Assembly (NCBI RefSeq): GCF_001884065.1
Contig: NZ_MACH01000054.1
Location: 62,001 to 126,000, forward strand
DNA: 64,000 nt
From: Bacillus proteolyticus
GTDB taxonomy: Bacteria; Bacillota; Bacilli; Bacillales; Bacillaceae_G
Reading direction: 5' to 3'
The first letter of the stretch is position 1. The number at the start of each line of letters is the position of its first letter. The notes beneath the pieces were generated by a model, which ran no database searches, had not been told where the DNA came from, and saw only the letters and a list, made by a program, of their open reading frames with translations. The translations under genes and the position numbers were made by a program. Below, piece by piece: positions 38,794 to 46,057 of the stretch.

Positions 38794-39132
38794 ATGAATG
38801 AAATTAAAGAATTAACAAACAAAGTTATTCAATTTAGAGATGAACGTAATTGGAAGCAATTTCATAATCCGAAAGATTTAGCAATTTCCATATCACTAGA
38901 AGCCAGTGAACTATTGGAGAATTTTCAATGGAAAAGTAATGAAGAAGCTCTAAATAAAAACATGGATAATATTAAAGATGAACTTGCTGATGTACTTATT
39001 TATTCAATGTTATTAGCAAATGACTTGGGATTTGATGTAGAAGAGATTGTAAAAAACAAAATAGAAAAGAACAACAGCAAATATCCTGTTGAAAAAGCTT
39101 ACGGTGTAAAAACAAAATATACAGATTTATAA
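38794..39132 (+). CDS. MazG-like nucleotide pyrophosphohydrolase
   Basis: 112 residues. SLEASELLENFQW gives the ExxE motif and NIKDELADVLIYSMLLAND the ExxD motif of all-alpha NTP pyrophosphohydrolases of the RS21-C6/DCTPP1 type; the tail KIEKNNSKYPVEKAYG is standard for the family. It hydrolyses (d)NTPs. It is placed directly behind the GIY-YIG/DUF2075 gene. I recall DUF2075 ATPases and MazG-like proteins lying side by side in other genomes, which supports a functional pair. It is unlike the pyrophosphohydrolase at 31346 in sequence, so the two pairs arose separately. Confidence 0.8.
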   Translation: MNEIKELTNKVIQFRDERNWKQFHNPKDLAISISLEASELLENFQWKSNEEALNKNMDNIKDELADVLIYSMLLANDLGFDVEEIVKNKIEKNNSKYPVEKAYGVKTKYTDL

Positions 39133-39364
39133 GAGTGCGCATAATGAGTAGGGGAATCCTTCAACCTACTGGAAATACAGGTGTGAGAGAACGCCATGTG
39201 GATATATTTGTTTGTCCTGTAGATATACAATTGTAGCTTTGGGATAAAGTTTGATTAAAAATATGTTACAAACTCATATTTTACAATAAATAAAAAGAAT
39301 CTATTTCGAACAAAGATTTTTTATTAAAAGTCAAGAATGTCAAACATTATATAGGGTAAATAGG

Positions 39365-39412
39365 AAAGGATAGATGGACAGGGGATTATACCTGTTTACA
39401 TCTATCCTTTTT
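39365..39412 (+). terminator. Terminator before the integrase gene
   Basis: AAAGGATAGATG (39365-39376) pairs with CATCTATCCTTT (39399-39410), with an inner GACAGG/CCTGTT part and a T-run. Confidence 0.8.
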
Positions 39413-39439
39413 GCCCACCATATGACCTCATATACAACT

Positions 39440-39471
39440 ATTATATCAAATAATATTATTTGATATAATAA
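39440..39471. promoter_or_regulatory. AT-rich inverted repeat upstream of the integrase
   Basis: ATTATATCAAATAATA and its near reverse complement (TATTATTTGATATAAT) meet head to head, with 12 or more exact pairs on each side of the centre. It lies about 50-80 bases before the integrase start and could be an operator. Confidence 0.5.
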
Positions 39472-39519
39472 AATTACCATATACAGCTACAGTTAAGGAC
39501 TCTAAGGAGGATCTTAACA

Positions 39520-40632
39520 TTGAAAGGAAGCATCAAAAAAGATAAAAAAACAGGAAAGTATTTTTATATTGTAGATATTGGTGTCAACCCTCTAACAGGT
39601 AAGAGAAAGCAAAAGAAGAAAAGGGGATTTGCTACCAAAAAGGAAGCAGAAAATGCTTTAACAATGCTGCTTTCAGAAGTTCATATTGGAACATATGTAG
39701 GACCTAGCAAAATCTCTTATGGTGAATACTTACAGGATTGGTTCAATACCAAGAAGCACAGTGTTGGTAACCAAACAGCAAAGGTACTGAAGGGCTATTT
39801 GAACAGTCGTATCATCCCTTCTCTAGGCAATATCAAACTAGCTAAGTTAACATCATTGTATATGCAAAACTACGTTAATTCACTGCGAGACGAAGGTTTA
39901 AAGCGAGGAACAATTGAGAAGATAATCAAAATCATTCGGAACTCTCTTGAGCATGCAATAGATTTAGAATTAATCACTAAAAATGTTGCAGCGAAAACGA
40001 AGTTGCCCAAAGATGATAAGGAAGAGTTAACTGTATGGAACGAACAAGAAGTACAATTGTTCTTAAAGGCTGTACAGGATAGCAGATATTCTATCGTCTT
40101 TCATATGGCTCTTGTAACTGGAATGCGACAAGGTGAATTGCTAGGATTACGGTGGAAAGATGTTGATTTAGAAAAGGGACATTTGACCATTAGCCAAACG
40201 TTAAGTCATGATGGGAAGACGTTCTTGGTTGGAGGAAAAACGAAATCAAGTTTAAGAAAGATACTATTACCTGCATCCACAATAGCAAAGTTAAAGAAGC
40301 ACAGAGCAGTCGTATTAAAAGAGAAGCTGAGTCAAGGTGTGGAATACCAAGACAATGACTTGGTGATGTGTACTCCTTCTGGAACACCAATTAATCCTGC
40401 TAATGTGAGAAGGAGTTTAAATGCTTTGATTAAGAAAGCGGCTGTACCAAAGATTCGCTTTCACGATTTACGTCATACACATGCAACTTTACTACTGGCT
40501 AAAGGTGTGAATGTGAAAGTGATTTCCGAGCGGTTAGGGCATAGTAACATCAAAATCACATTGGACACTTACTCACATGTATTACCAACGATGCAGGAAG
40601 ATGCAGTTAACAAAATAGAAGAGATTTTGTAG
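39520..40632 (+). CDS. int: Tyrosine-type integrase of the island
   Basis: 370 residues. It has an N-terminal AP2-like arm-binding domain (GSIKKDKKTGKYFYIVDIG, KKKRGFATKKEAENAL), a SAM-like core-binding domain (about 65-160) and a catalytic domain with Arg203 (TGMRQGE), His315 and Arg318 (HDLRHTH), His341 (LGHS) and Tyr351 (TLDTYSH). All catalytic residues are present, so it is likely active. It ends 99 bases from the tRNA-Val gene, with the TGTGACC motifs and attachment repeat in between, the normal order for an element that uses a tRNA 3' end. The start TTG has GGAGGATC before it. Confidence 0.92.
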   Translation: MKGSIKKDKKTGKYFYIVDIGVNPLTGKRKQKKKRGFATKKEAENALTMLLSEVHIGTYVGPSKISYGEYLQDWFNTKKHSVGNQTAKVLKGYLNSRIIPSLGNIKLAKLTSLYMQNYVNSLRDEGLKRGTIEKIIKIIRNSLEHAIDLELITKNVAAKTKLPKDDKEELTVWNEQEVQLFLKAVQDSRYSIVFHMALVTGMRQGELLGLRWKDVDLEKGHLTISQTLSHDGKTFLVGGKTKSSLRKILLPASTIAKLKKHRAVVLKEKLSQGVEYQDNDLVMCTPSGTPINPANVRRSLNALIKKAAVPKIRFHDLRHTHATLLLAKGVNVKVISERLGHSNIKITLDTYSHVLPTMQEDAVNKIEEIL

Positions 40633-40636
40633 GGAA

Positions 40637-40655
40637 TGTGACCAATTCTGTGACC
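40637..40655 (+). promoter_or_regulatory. Candidate integrase arm-type sites, right end
   Basis: TGTGACC at 40637-40643 and 40649-40655, same direction, period 12, right after the integrase stop codon. The same pair is at 22520-22538. Confidence 0.6.
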
Positions 40656-40687
40656 ATTGGCTCTATAGAGAGTTGCTTAAACAAATA

Positions 40688-40725
40688 AAAAACCGCATCA
40701 AACGTTAATCTGACACGGTTTTTAT
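40688..40725. terminator. Terminator shared by integrase and tRNA-Val
   Basis: AAAAACCG and CGGTTTTT arms, extended inwards to about 11 pairs, lie between the convergent integrase and tRNA genes. Confidence 0.75.
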
Positions 40726-40730
40726 AACAA

Positions 40731-40803
40731 TGATCCCGACTGGCCTCGAACCAGCGACCTCCACCCTGTCAAGGTGGCGCTCTCCCTGCTGAGCTACGGG
40801 ATC
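40731..40803 (-). tRNA. tRNA-Val (GAC)
   Basis: 73 bases on the minus strand. The acceptor stem GATCCCG/CGGGATC pairs fully with discriminator A. The anticodon loop is TTGACAG between CCACC and GGTGG, so the anticodon is GAC (valine). The T loop is TTCGAGG with stem GCTGG/CCAGT. CCA is not encoded. It serves as the integration site of the island and was restored by it. Confidence 0.92.
40755..40801. repeat. Right attachment-site direct repeat (47 bp)
   Basis: Matches 22395-22441 with one difference. It lies inside the tRNA-Val gene and covers the D arm and anticodon arm, the usual crossover region for tyrosine integrases. Confidence 0.88.
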
Positions 40804-40994
40804 TTTAAAAATACTTATATAGTAGCATCTAATCATTATGCTAAAGCAATTATATATAATTAACTGAAATTTTACAATATTTTTATAGTAAGTTTTTAAA
40901 GAGGGAACATGTGCAAGTATATTAGTAGTGAATAAAGGGAGAATTAATAAGGAGAGAACTGAATAGAAAGTAGGTTTTGAATGTAGCGGTTATA

Positions 40995-41210
40995 TTATTT
41001 TCGATATTTATCTAAAGGATTTTCGTCACTTAGATCAACAAGTAAAGGACATAAGAATAGCAAAGGTAAAGCGGCGTTAGCGTGATGAAAGGTATCATTA
41101 GACATATATTGCCGTCCGAAACAATACGGACAATCTTTTTTAAATGTTATGAGAAGTGACCATACATCTTTTACTTTCCACTTCGTTTTACAATACGTGC
41201 AACGCGCCAT
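40995..41210 (-). CDS. CxxC-20-CxxC putative zinc-finger protein
   Basis: 71 residues from ATG 41210 (GAGGAGGAA upstream; five extra in-frame codons before it are not used). CTYC and CPYC are spaced by 20 residues in RCTYCKTKWKVKDVW to KKDCPYCFGRQY, the pattern of the TIGR04104 family of small bacillar proteins. A short hydrophobic stretch (LPLLFLCPLLVDL) follows. The function is unknown. It is chromosomal backbone, outside the island. Confidence 0.7.
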   Translation of the reverse strand: MARCTYCKTKWKVKDVWSLLITFKKDCPYCFGRQYMSNDTFHHANAALPLLFLCPLLVDLSDENPLDKYRK

Positions 41211-41491
41211 GGAGTTCCTCCTCATTTTAAGTTTTTTCTAGTATATTCTATTTTATTGTACTAAAGTCATTTGTATTTGAAGTGATAAAATGTAAGTTGT
41301 TTTGTTTTTTATATGGATGTATTATGCAATTTATGACCAAATGAATGTAGTTTGAGAATTATATAATAATAGATTTTCATTTTCAGTATGCAATTTGGCC
41401 AATATATCCTTTTTACAATTTTCAAGAAATCATGTATAAATGAAGTACAAGATATTTATAAATATTCAGGAGTAGAGGGAGAATTATTGTA

Positions 41492-41719
41492 ATGGTAAGA
41501 AAAACGTTCAAGATGCGTGTGTCTAGAAATAGAACGATTTCGATTAATGGATCGATCCTTGATGTGGATGTGACGCATGATGAGTTTTTGCAAGAGTTCG
41601 TTGAGTGGGTCGATTCTAAAGGTTGGTCGTTTATGGGTATGACGGATGAGATTACAGCCGAGGAAGCTGGTCAAAAGTTAATAGATTCGTTGATTGATGA
41701 GAAGGATAAGAAAGAGTAA
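41492..41719 (+). CDS. Small conserved hypothetical protein
   Basis: 75 residues, soluble, with an N-terminal beta hairpin (KMRVSRNRTISINGSILDVDV) and an acidic helical tail (EEAGQKLIDSLIDEKDKKE). I do not know its family. It has a strong site (AGAGGGAGAA) before the ATG and stands alone. Confidence 0.6.
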   Translation: MVRKTFKMRVSRNRTISINGSILDVDVTHDEFLQEFVEWVDSKGWSFMGMTDEITAEEAGQKLIDSLIDEKDKKE

Positions 41720-41874
41720 TTCCTTCTTATTTTTTGTTGTATATTTATGGTCCTCATCGTAAAAATGTGATATAGTAAAAAACAGTGAATATTCTTCCAA
41801 TTTAATACAAATTACATATAGATTGGTAGAGCTATGTTATAAAATGTGAAAGTAAAGGAAAAAGGGAGAGTCAT

Positions 41875-43161
41875 ATGGTAAATTTTAAGAAAATTTCGGT
41901 TTTTGTTACGGTTATTTGTTTATTTTTTTTGACACCTATGACGTTAAATGCTGAGACGAATATTGGAGTAAATCCGGAGCAAGTGGCACCGCCGCCTGCG
42001 GAAGGACCGAATGTTTTTAGTCAGTTTGCGACTACAATTGATGCAAAAACAGGAGATGTGTTGTACGACAAAAATGCACATCATCGTGCGTTCCCTGCTA
42101 GTATGACGAAAGTGTTAACGGCGATTTTGCTGATGGAGCATACGAAGCCAGAGGATCAATTTACGTTTTCACAATTAGCATTAGATCAAGAGAAGAGTAA
42201 TTATCAGATTGAGTTTCAACCTGGTGAGACTATTAATAGAAATACTGCACTTATGATTTTAATGGTGCTGAGTGCGAATGATGTGTCGTATGCGATTGCG
42301 GAGCGTATTGGAGGAAGTGTTGAAAATTTCGCGAATATGATGAATGAAAAGGCGAAACAATTAGGGGCGAAAGATAGCCATTTTGTAACGCCGAATGGGT
42401 TGCATGATCCAAATCATTATACGACGCCATATGATATGGCCATGATTACAAGAGGGGTGCAGAAATATCCTGAGATTTTACAAGCGATGAATACGAAAAG
42501 GACGACGGTTACGACGTCTAGCCAGACGGTGTCTATTTTTAATAAGTCTACTTATTTTGAAAATCCATATAGCATGGGTGGTAAAACAGGATTTACAAAT
42601 GAAGCGCGCAATACGCTCGTTTTATTAAATGAGAAGGATGGTAATCGTATTATAAATGTAGTAATGGCTTCTCAAAGACCTGAAATTTATGAAGATTTGA
42701 AGCAGATGGCGGAATATTCTTTTGGGCAATTTACGAAGCAAACTGTACTAGATAAGCATAGTTGGCATCAAAAGACAACGTATTTAAATAAAGATATTGA
42801 TAGTGAACTTGAAAAAAGTGTAGAACTTATGCTTAAGAAAGATGAAGGGAAAAATGTGAGAACGACTTTCCGGGCCGCTTCATTAGATAAAGATTCGTTG
42901 TATCAGAAAGGAATCCACCGTGGTGAGGTAGTTGGTGCAGTTGATATTACGAAAAATAGTCAAACAATTGCGACGATAAATGTTCTTTCAAAAGAAGATG
43001 TTACTTTCGCGATACCTAAAAAAGATACAGTTGAACCTGAAGTAAAGGGATCAAATGTGAAAGTGATAAGTGTTGGTGTAGGAGCGATTGTATTATTTGG
43101 AGCGATTTTATATGTAGTGCTGCGCCGAAATAACCAAGGGGTGAAATCAGAAGAGAAGTAA
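41875..43161 (+). CDS. D-alanyl-D-alanine carboxypeptidase, PBP5/DacF type
   Basis: 428 residues. It removes the terminal D-Ala of peptidoglycan pentapeptides. A signal peptide (residues 1-26, ending LNA-E) is followed by the penicilloyl-serine domain with SMTK (Ser76, Lys79), SAN in VLSANDVSYA (near 132-135) and KTG in MGGKTGFTN (near 237). A C-terminal beta domain of the PBP5 kind follows and a membrane helix with a basic tail (residues 395-420) anchors it outside the membrane. The helix is a transmembrane one, not the usual amphipathic anchor. A terminator follows. Confidence 0.88.
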   Translation: MVNFKKISVFVTVICLFFLTPMTLNAETNIGVNPEQVAPPPAEGPNVFSQFATTIDAKTGDVLYDKNAHHRAFPASMTKVLTAILLMEHTKPEDQFTFSQLALDQEKSNYQIEFQPGETINRNTALMILMVLSANDVSYAIAERIGGSVENFANMMNEKAKQLGAKDSHFVTPNGLHDPNHYTTPYDMAMITRGVQKYPEILQAMNTKRTTVTTSSQTVSIFNKSTYFENPYSMGGKTGFTNEARNTLVLLNEKDGNRIINVVMASQRPEIYEDLKQMAEYSFGQFTKQTVLDKHSWHQKTTYLNKDIDSELEKSVELMLKKDEGKNVRTTFRAASLDKDSLYQKGIHRGEVVGAVDITKNSQTIATINVLSKEDVTFAIPKKDTVEPEVKGSNVKVISVGVGAIVLFGAILYVVLRRNNQGVKSEEK

Positions 43162-43175
43162 ATAGCTAATATGGA

Positions 43176-43206
43176 GACTGTGATGAGATTTTGTCACGGT
43201 CTTTTT
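43176..43206 (+). terminator. Terminator after the carboxypeptidase gene
   Basis: GACTGTGA pairs with TCACGGTC (one G.T), T6 tail. Confidence 0.8.
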
Positions 43207-43254
43207 TGCGTTAATATACCTCTTATAAATAACTAATAATTGTAAATTTTCTTA

Positions 43255-43307
43255 TTGCATTCCTCTATCGTTCGTTATATTATTTAGTTGTGTTCTTGTT
43301 AAAGAAC
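43255..43307 (+). promoter_or_regulatory. sipW promoter and candidate SinR operator
   Basis: TTGCAT (43255-43260), 17 bases, TATTAT (43278-43283) form a likely promoter. The palindrome GTTCTTGTTAAAGAAC (43292-43307) lies at about the transcription start. The half site GTTCTT agrees with the known SinR box GTTCTYT of B. subtilis. Confidence 0.7.
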
Positions 43308-43360
43308 TAATGTGGATATTGCATACTTCAAATAATATAAAACAACGGAGAGGGAGAGAG

Positions 43361-43933
43361 ATGATGAAATTAATTTGGAAGGTAATTAGCAACGTTATCT
43401 CATTTGTTTTATTTGCGGTAATGGTTTGTTTAGCTTTTGTAGTTATTTCTTCAAAAGCGAGTGGTGGTGATCCAACAGTGATGGGATATCAATTTAAGAG
43501 CGTTCTGTCAGGATCGATGGAGCCAACATTTTTGACAGGGTCAATCATTGCGATAGAGCCAACGAAAGATGGTTCTAAATATCAAAAAGGTGATGTTATT
43601 ACGTTTAAAGAGAAAGATAACAAAATTGTCACTCACCGTATTATCGGTGTGAAAGATATAAATGGAAAAGTAATGTATGAAACAAAAGGGGATAACAACA
43701 ACGGACCAGATTTAGCACCAGTACTTGCAGAGAATGTAATCGGAAAATATGCAGATATTACAGTTCCATACCTTGGTTATGGATTGAATTATGCGAGTTC
43801 AAAAGCGGGAGCAGCATTACTTCTTATTATTCCAGGAGTCCTTTTACTTTGCTATTCCGCGATTTCTATTTTTGGCGCTATTCGTAGCATCGACGGAGAA
43901 AAGAAAGATAAAAAAGTAGAACAATCCGTCTAG
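43361..43933 (+). CDS. sipW: Signal peptidase I, SipW type
   Basis: 190 residues. It cleaves the signal peptides of the fibre proteins TasA and CalY. It is an ER/archaeal-type signal peptidase: Ser52 in SGSMEPTF and His92 in VTHRIIG replace the Ser-Lys pair of the usual bacterial enzyme. An N-terminal helix (residues 9-30) and a C-terminal helix (150-175) hold it in the membrane. A longer frame opens at 43310 but AGAGGGAGAGAG precedes ATG 43361, so I choose that. It is the first gene of the fibre operon; tasA starts 56 bases downstream. Confidence 0.92.
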   Translation: MMKLIWKVISNVISFVLFAVMVCLAFVVISSKASGGDPTVMGYQFKSVLSGSMEPTFLTGSIIAIEPTKDGSKYQKGDVITFKEKDNKIVTHRIIGVKDINGKVMYETKGDNNNGPDLAPVLAENVIGKYADITVPYLGYGLNYASSKAGAALLLIIPGVLLLCYSAISIFGAIRSIDGEKKDKKVEQSV

Positions 43934-43989
43934 TTATAATTTCCTACTAGGAAATTAACAAATATATATATATTATGGGGGATTTGGAC

Positions 43990-44580
43990 ATGACTTTAAA
44001 GAAAAAATTAGGGATGGGCATCGCATCAGCAGTACTAGGAGCAGCATTAGTTGGTGGAGGAACATTTGCATTCTTTAGCGATAAAGAAGTGTCAAATAAT
44101 ACATTTGCGTCTGGGACATTGGATTTAGCGCTGAACCCATCAACAATTGTGAAAGTGGATAATTTAAAACCAGGTGATACAATTGAAAAAGAGTTTACAT
44201 TAGAGAATAAAGGTACATTAGATATTAAAAAAGTATTATTAAATACAGAGTATGATGTAGAAGATGTGAAGAAGGATAATAAGAGAGACTTTGGTGAAGA
44301 CATTGAAGTAGTTTTCTTAAAAAATATTGATAAACAAGAGGACGTAATTAAGAGAATGACATTAAAAGAGTTGAAGAGTAAAACATTGACTGCTGCAGAA
44401 AATGATTTAGTAAGTTGGCTGTCGCCTGAGAAAGGTATTGAAGCAGGAACTAGTGATTCATTTAAAGTGAAATTCCACTTCATAAATAAAAATGAAGCTC
44501 AAAATGAATTCCAAGGTGATAAACTTCAATTAAAATGGACATTTGAGGCACAACAAGGCGATGGTGTGGAGAAGAAATAA
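43990..44580 (+). CDS. tasA: Fibre protein TasA (camelysin/TasA family)
   Basis: 196 residues. It is the main subunit of biofilm matrix fibres, secreted through SipW. The signal peptide (KKKLGMGIASAVLGAALVGGGTFA) is followed by the family signature FFSDKEVSNNTFASGTLDLAL; a beta-sandwich domain follows with LKPGDTIEKEF and ENKGTLDIKKV. GGGGGATTT stands before ATG 43990; an in-frame start five codons earlier is too close to it. The N-terminus is very like that of calY at 46058, so the two are paralogues. A terminator separates it from the next gene. Confidence 0.9.
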   Translation: MTLKKKLGMGIASAVLGAALVGGGTFAFFSDKEVSNNTFASGTLDLALNPSTIVKVDNLKPGDTIEKEFTLENKGTLDIKKVLLNTEYDVEDVKKDNKRDFGEDIEVVFLKNIDKQEDVIKRMTLKELKSKTLTAAENDLVSWLSPEKGIEAGTSDSFKVKFHFINKNEAQNEFQGDKLQLKWTFEAQQGDGVEKK

Positions 44581-44588
44581 TCATACTG

Positions 44589-44619
44589 AAAAGAGACTAT
44601 CAAAAGTAGTCTCTTTTTG
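44589..44619 (+). terminator. Terminator after tasA
   Basis: AAAAGAGACTA pairs with TAGTCTCTTTT, T5 tail. Confidence 0.85.
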
Positions 44620-44656
44620 TGCTGAACGGGAAATGTAAAAAGAAACATAATTTATA

Positions 44657-44710
44657 TTTCATTTTGTAATTCACTTTATTATAATAAAGATATAGTTCTT
44701 GATAAAGAAC
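44657..44710 (+). promoter_or_regulatory. Promoter of the repeat-protein gene and candidate SinR operator
   Basis: TTTCAT (44657-44662), 17 bases, TATAAT (44680-44685). GTTCTTGATAAAGAAC (44695-44710) follows at the same distance as in front of sipW and differs from that copy at one base, in the centre. Confidence 0.7.
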
Positions 44711-44735
44711 AAGTTGTTCGATAGGAGAGATTAAA

Positions 44736-45620
44736 ATGCTGAAGACACCTCGCAAATTCAAAAAGATGCTTATATTGCCATGTTTGTGCTCTTTTACTTT
44801 TTATTTAGGTTCTCAAATGATAACTTATACCGAAGCAGCTTTCACTCATGAGACGAAAGTGCAGGCTACTATTTCTACAGCAAGTATTTTTCCAAAAACA
44901 GTTGATCAGTTAACAGATCAAGCTAATCAGCATAAGGAAGTTATTTTGCATGAGTATGAAGAGATGAAATCAAAATTAACTTTCACTTCCACTCAAGAGG
45001 TAGAACAGACACTTGCTACGTGGAAACAAGGACGTGAGAAAATTGTTGCGGAGAGAGAACTGTTACAAAGAGTATATGTATCAATAGAAAATCCGTATAA
45101 CCAAGTGAAAGAAGAGTTAAAGGAAAATAAAAATGAATCCACTAAGCAAGTATTCTCTTATGTGAATGCTGGTTTTCATATAGTGAAAGAAAACTGTGAG
45201 TATGTTGATAAAGAGGTTAATTTACAGGTAATTGATAAACAAATTCAAGCCTTTGAGAAATTATTAGTAGATGAAACAGAAAAGCAAAAGAACCTAGAAG
45301 AGAGTAAGAAGCAGGAAGAAGCGAAAAAGCTAGAAGAGAGTAGGAAGCAAGAAGAAGCGAAAAAGCTAGAAGAGAGTAAGAAGCAAGAAGAAGCGAAAAA
45401 GCTAGAAGAGAGTAAGAAGCAAGAAGAAGCGAAAAAGCTAGAAGAAAGTAAGAAACAAGAAGAAGCGAAAAAGCTAGAAGAAAGTAAGAAGCAAGAAGAA
45501 GCGAAAAAGCTAGAGGAAAGTAAGGAGCAAGAAGAAGCGAAAAAGCTAGAGGAAAGTAAGAAGCAAGAAGAAGCGAAAAAGTTAGAAGAGAGCAAGAAAC
45601 AAGAAGAACAGAAGAAATAG
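44736..45620 (+). CDS. Secreted biofilm-locus protein with nine 12-residue KE-rich repeats (BC1280-like)
   Basis: 294 residues. The N-terminus (LILPCLCSFTFYLGSQMITYTEAAFTHETKVQ, shown in part) is hydrophobic and ends TEAAFTHE, like the processing site of SipW substrates. A helical globular part (45-180) follows, and then nine tandem copies of LEESKKQEEAKK (residues 187-294) with single changes such as R and E for K, predicted as a long charged helix or coil. It lies between tasA and calY, the position of BC1280 in B. cereus, described as a protein needed for biofilm. It has its own promoter with a SinR-like palindrome. Confidence 0.75.
   Translation: MLKTPRKFKKMLILPCLCSFTFYLGSQMITYTEAAFTHETKVQATISTASIFPKTVDQLTDQANQHKEVILHEYEEMKSKLTFTSTQEVEQTLATWKQGREKIVAERELLQRVYVSIENPYNQVKEELKENKNESTKQVFSYVNAGFHIVKENCEYVDKEVNLQVIDKQIQAFEKLLVDETEKQKNLEESKKQEEAKKLEESRKQEEAKKLEESKKQEEAKKLEESKKQEEAKKLEESKKQEEAKKLEESKKQEEAKKLEESKEQEEAKKLEESKKQEEAKKLEESKKQEEQKK
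45294..45617 (+). repeat. 36-bp tandem repeat, nine copies, coding
   Basis: Unit starts CTAGAAGAGAGTAAGAAGCA. Nine units fill the 3' end of the gene exactly. Units differ by a few synonymous changes, so copy number may vary between strains by slippage or recombination. Confidence 0.92.
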
Positions 45621-46057
45621 GAATAGCAAGTAAAATACAGCAGCATTTCGGAAGGTATAAATACAATCATAAGACAAATAGATGAGAGAGCCCTACTACT
45701 CATCTATTTGCGTTGTTTTTTTCGAAGGTATAAGGGCCAAAAAATTCAACGAATGCGAGGAAGTTAGTTGGCCGCACGCTATTTGGTGCAGGTTAATAAT
45801 CAGTGGGGATGGACAAAAAACACTGATGAAAGTTTTATTTTATTTCTCAATAATTTTCTGGGAAAAACAAAAAATGTTGAGAAATAAAAATAATCAAAAA
45901 AAATGTTGTGTTTATATAGTTTCGTTCGTTATAATGAACTTGAGGTTTTCAAAAAAGAACAAATATTAGCTAAGCTAATATAGTTTTAGTTACACCTCTT
46001 ATTTGAAATAAGAAATAAGCATGTAAAAATACAAAAAATAGCTAGGGGGAATTTATT
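45621..46057. other. Intergenic region with terminator and calY promoter
   Basis: AAATAGATGAG (45677-45687) pairs with CTCATCTATTT (45699-45709). The calY promoter and a SinR-like site lie at 45906-45939. A 95-codon frame at 45682-45969 has no site and overlaps both, so I do not call it. Confidence 0.6.
45906..45939 (+). promoter_or_regulatory. calY promoter with imperfect SinR-like dyad
   Basis: TTGTGT (45906-45911), 18 bases, TATAAT (45930-45935). GTTCGTTATAATGAAC (45924-45939) covers the -10 and is a dyad with one mismatched pair. GTTCGTTATA also occurs in the sipW promoter at 43270-43279. Confidence 0.55.

Larger units (their letters stand above)
39133..39519. other. Gap between the MazG-like gene and the integrase gene
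   Basis: No gene. Contains the terminator at 39365-39412 and AT-rich dyads just before the integrase (ATTATATCAAATAATATTATTTGATATAAT, centred near 39455), which could bind the integrase or a repressor of it. No excisionase gene is visible. Confidence 0.45.
22395..40801. mobile_element. tRNA-Val integrated genomic island rich in putative defence genes
   Basis: About 18.4 kb between the two 47-bp repeats. Contents in order: frameshifted unknown gene; PD-(D/E)XK nuclease and AIPR-like pair; plasmid-like replication/DNA-binding gene with A-rich repeats upstream; HNH-zinc-module protein; frameshifted serine recombinase; zinc-ribbon gene; pyrophosphohydrolase-HNH pair; GmrSD-like and PD-(D/E)XK pair; IS3 remnant; GIY-YIG/DUF2075 and MazG pair; tyrosine integrase. 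No capsid, tail, relaxase, coupling ATPase or conjugation genes are seen, so it is neither a complete prophage nor a self-transmissible conjugative element. Most likely it is an integrative plasmid-like or satellite-like island specialised in defence. Confidence 0.85.

Noticed and set aside
22395-40801. Prophage or integrative conjugative element
   Set aside because: No terminase, capsid, tail, lysis, relaxase or type IV secretion genes are found in the 18.4 kb.
45294-45617. CRISPR array
   Set aside because: The repeats are contiguous without spacers and lie in frame in a gene. No cas genes or spaced repeats occur elsewhere in the window.
45217-45703. Two long minus-strand open frames rich in Ser, Phe and Leu
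   Set aside because: They are mirror images of the 36-bp repeat on the other strand; they lack ribosome sites and their composition is fixed by the repeat.
45682-45969. 95-codon frame between the repeat protein and calY
   Set aside because: It covers the terminator and the calY promoter and has no ribosome site.
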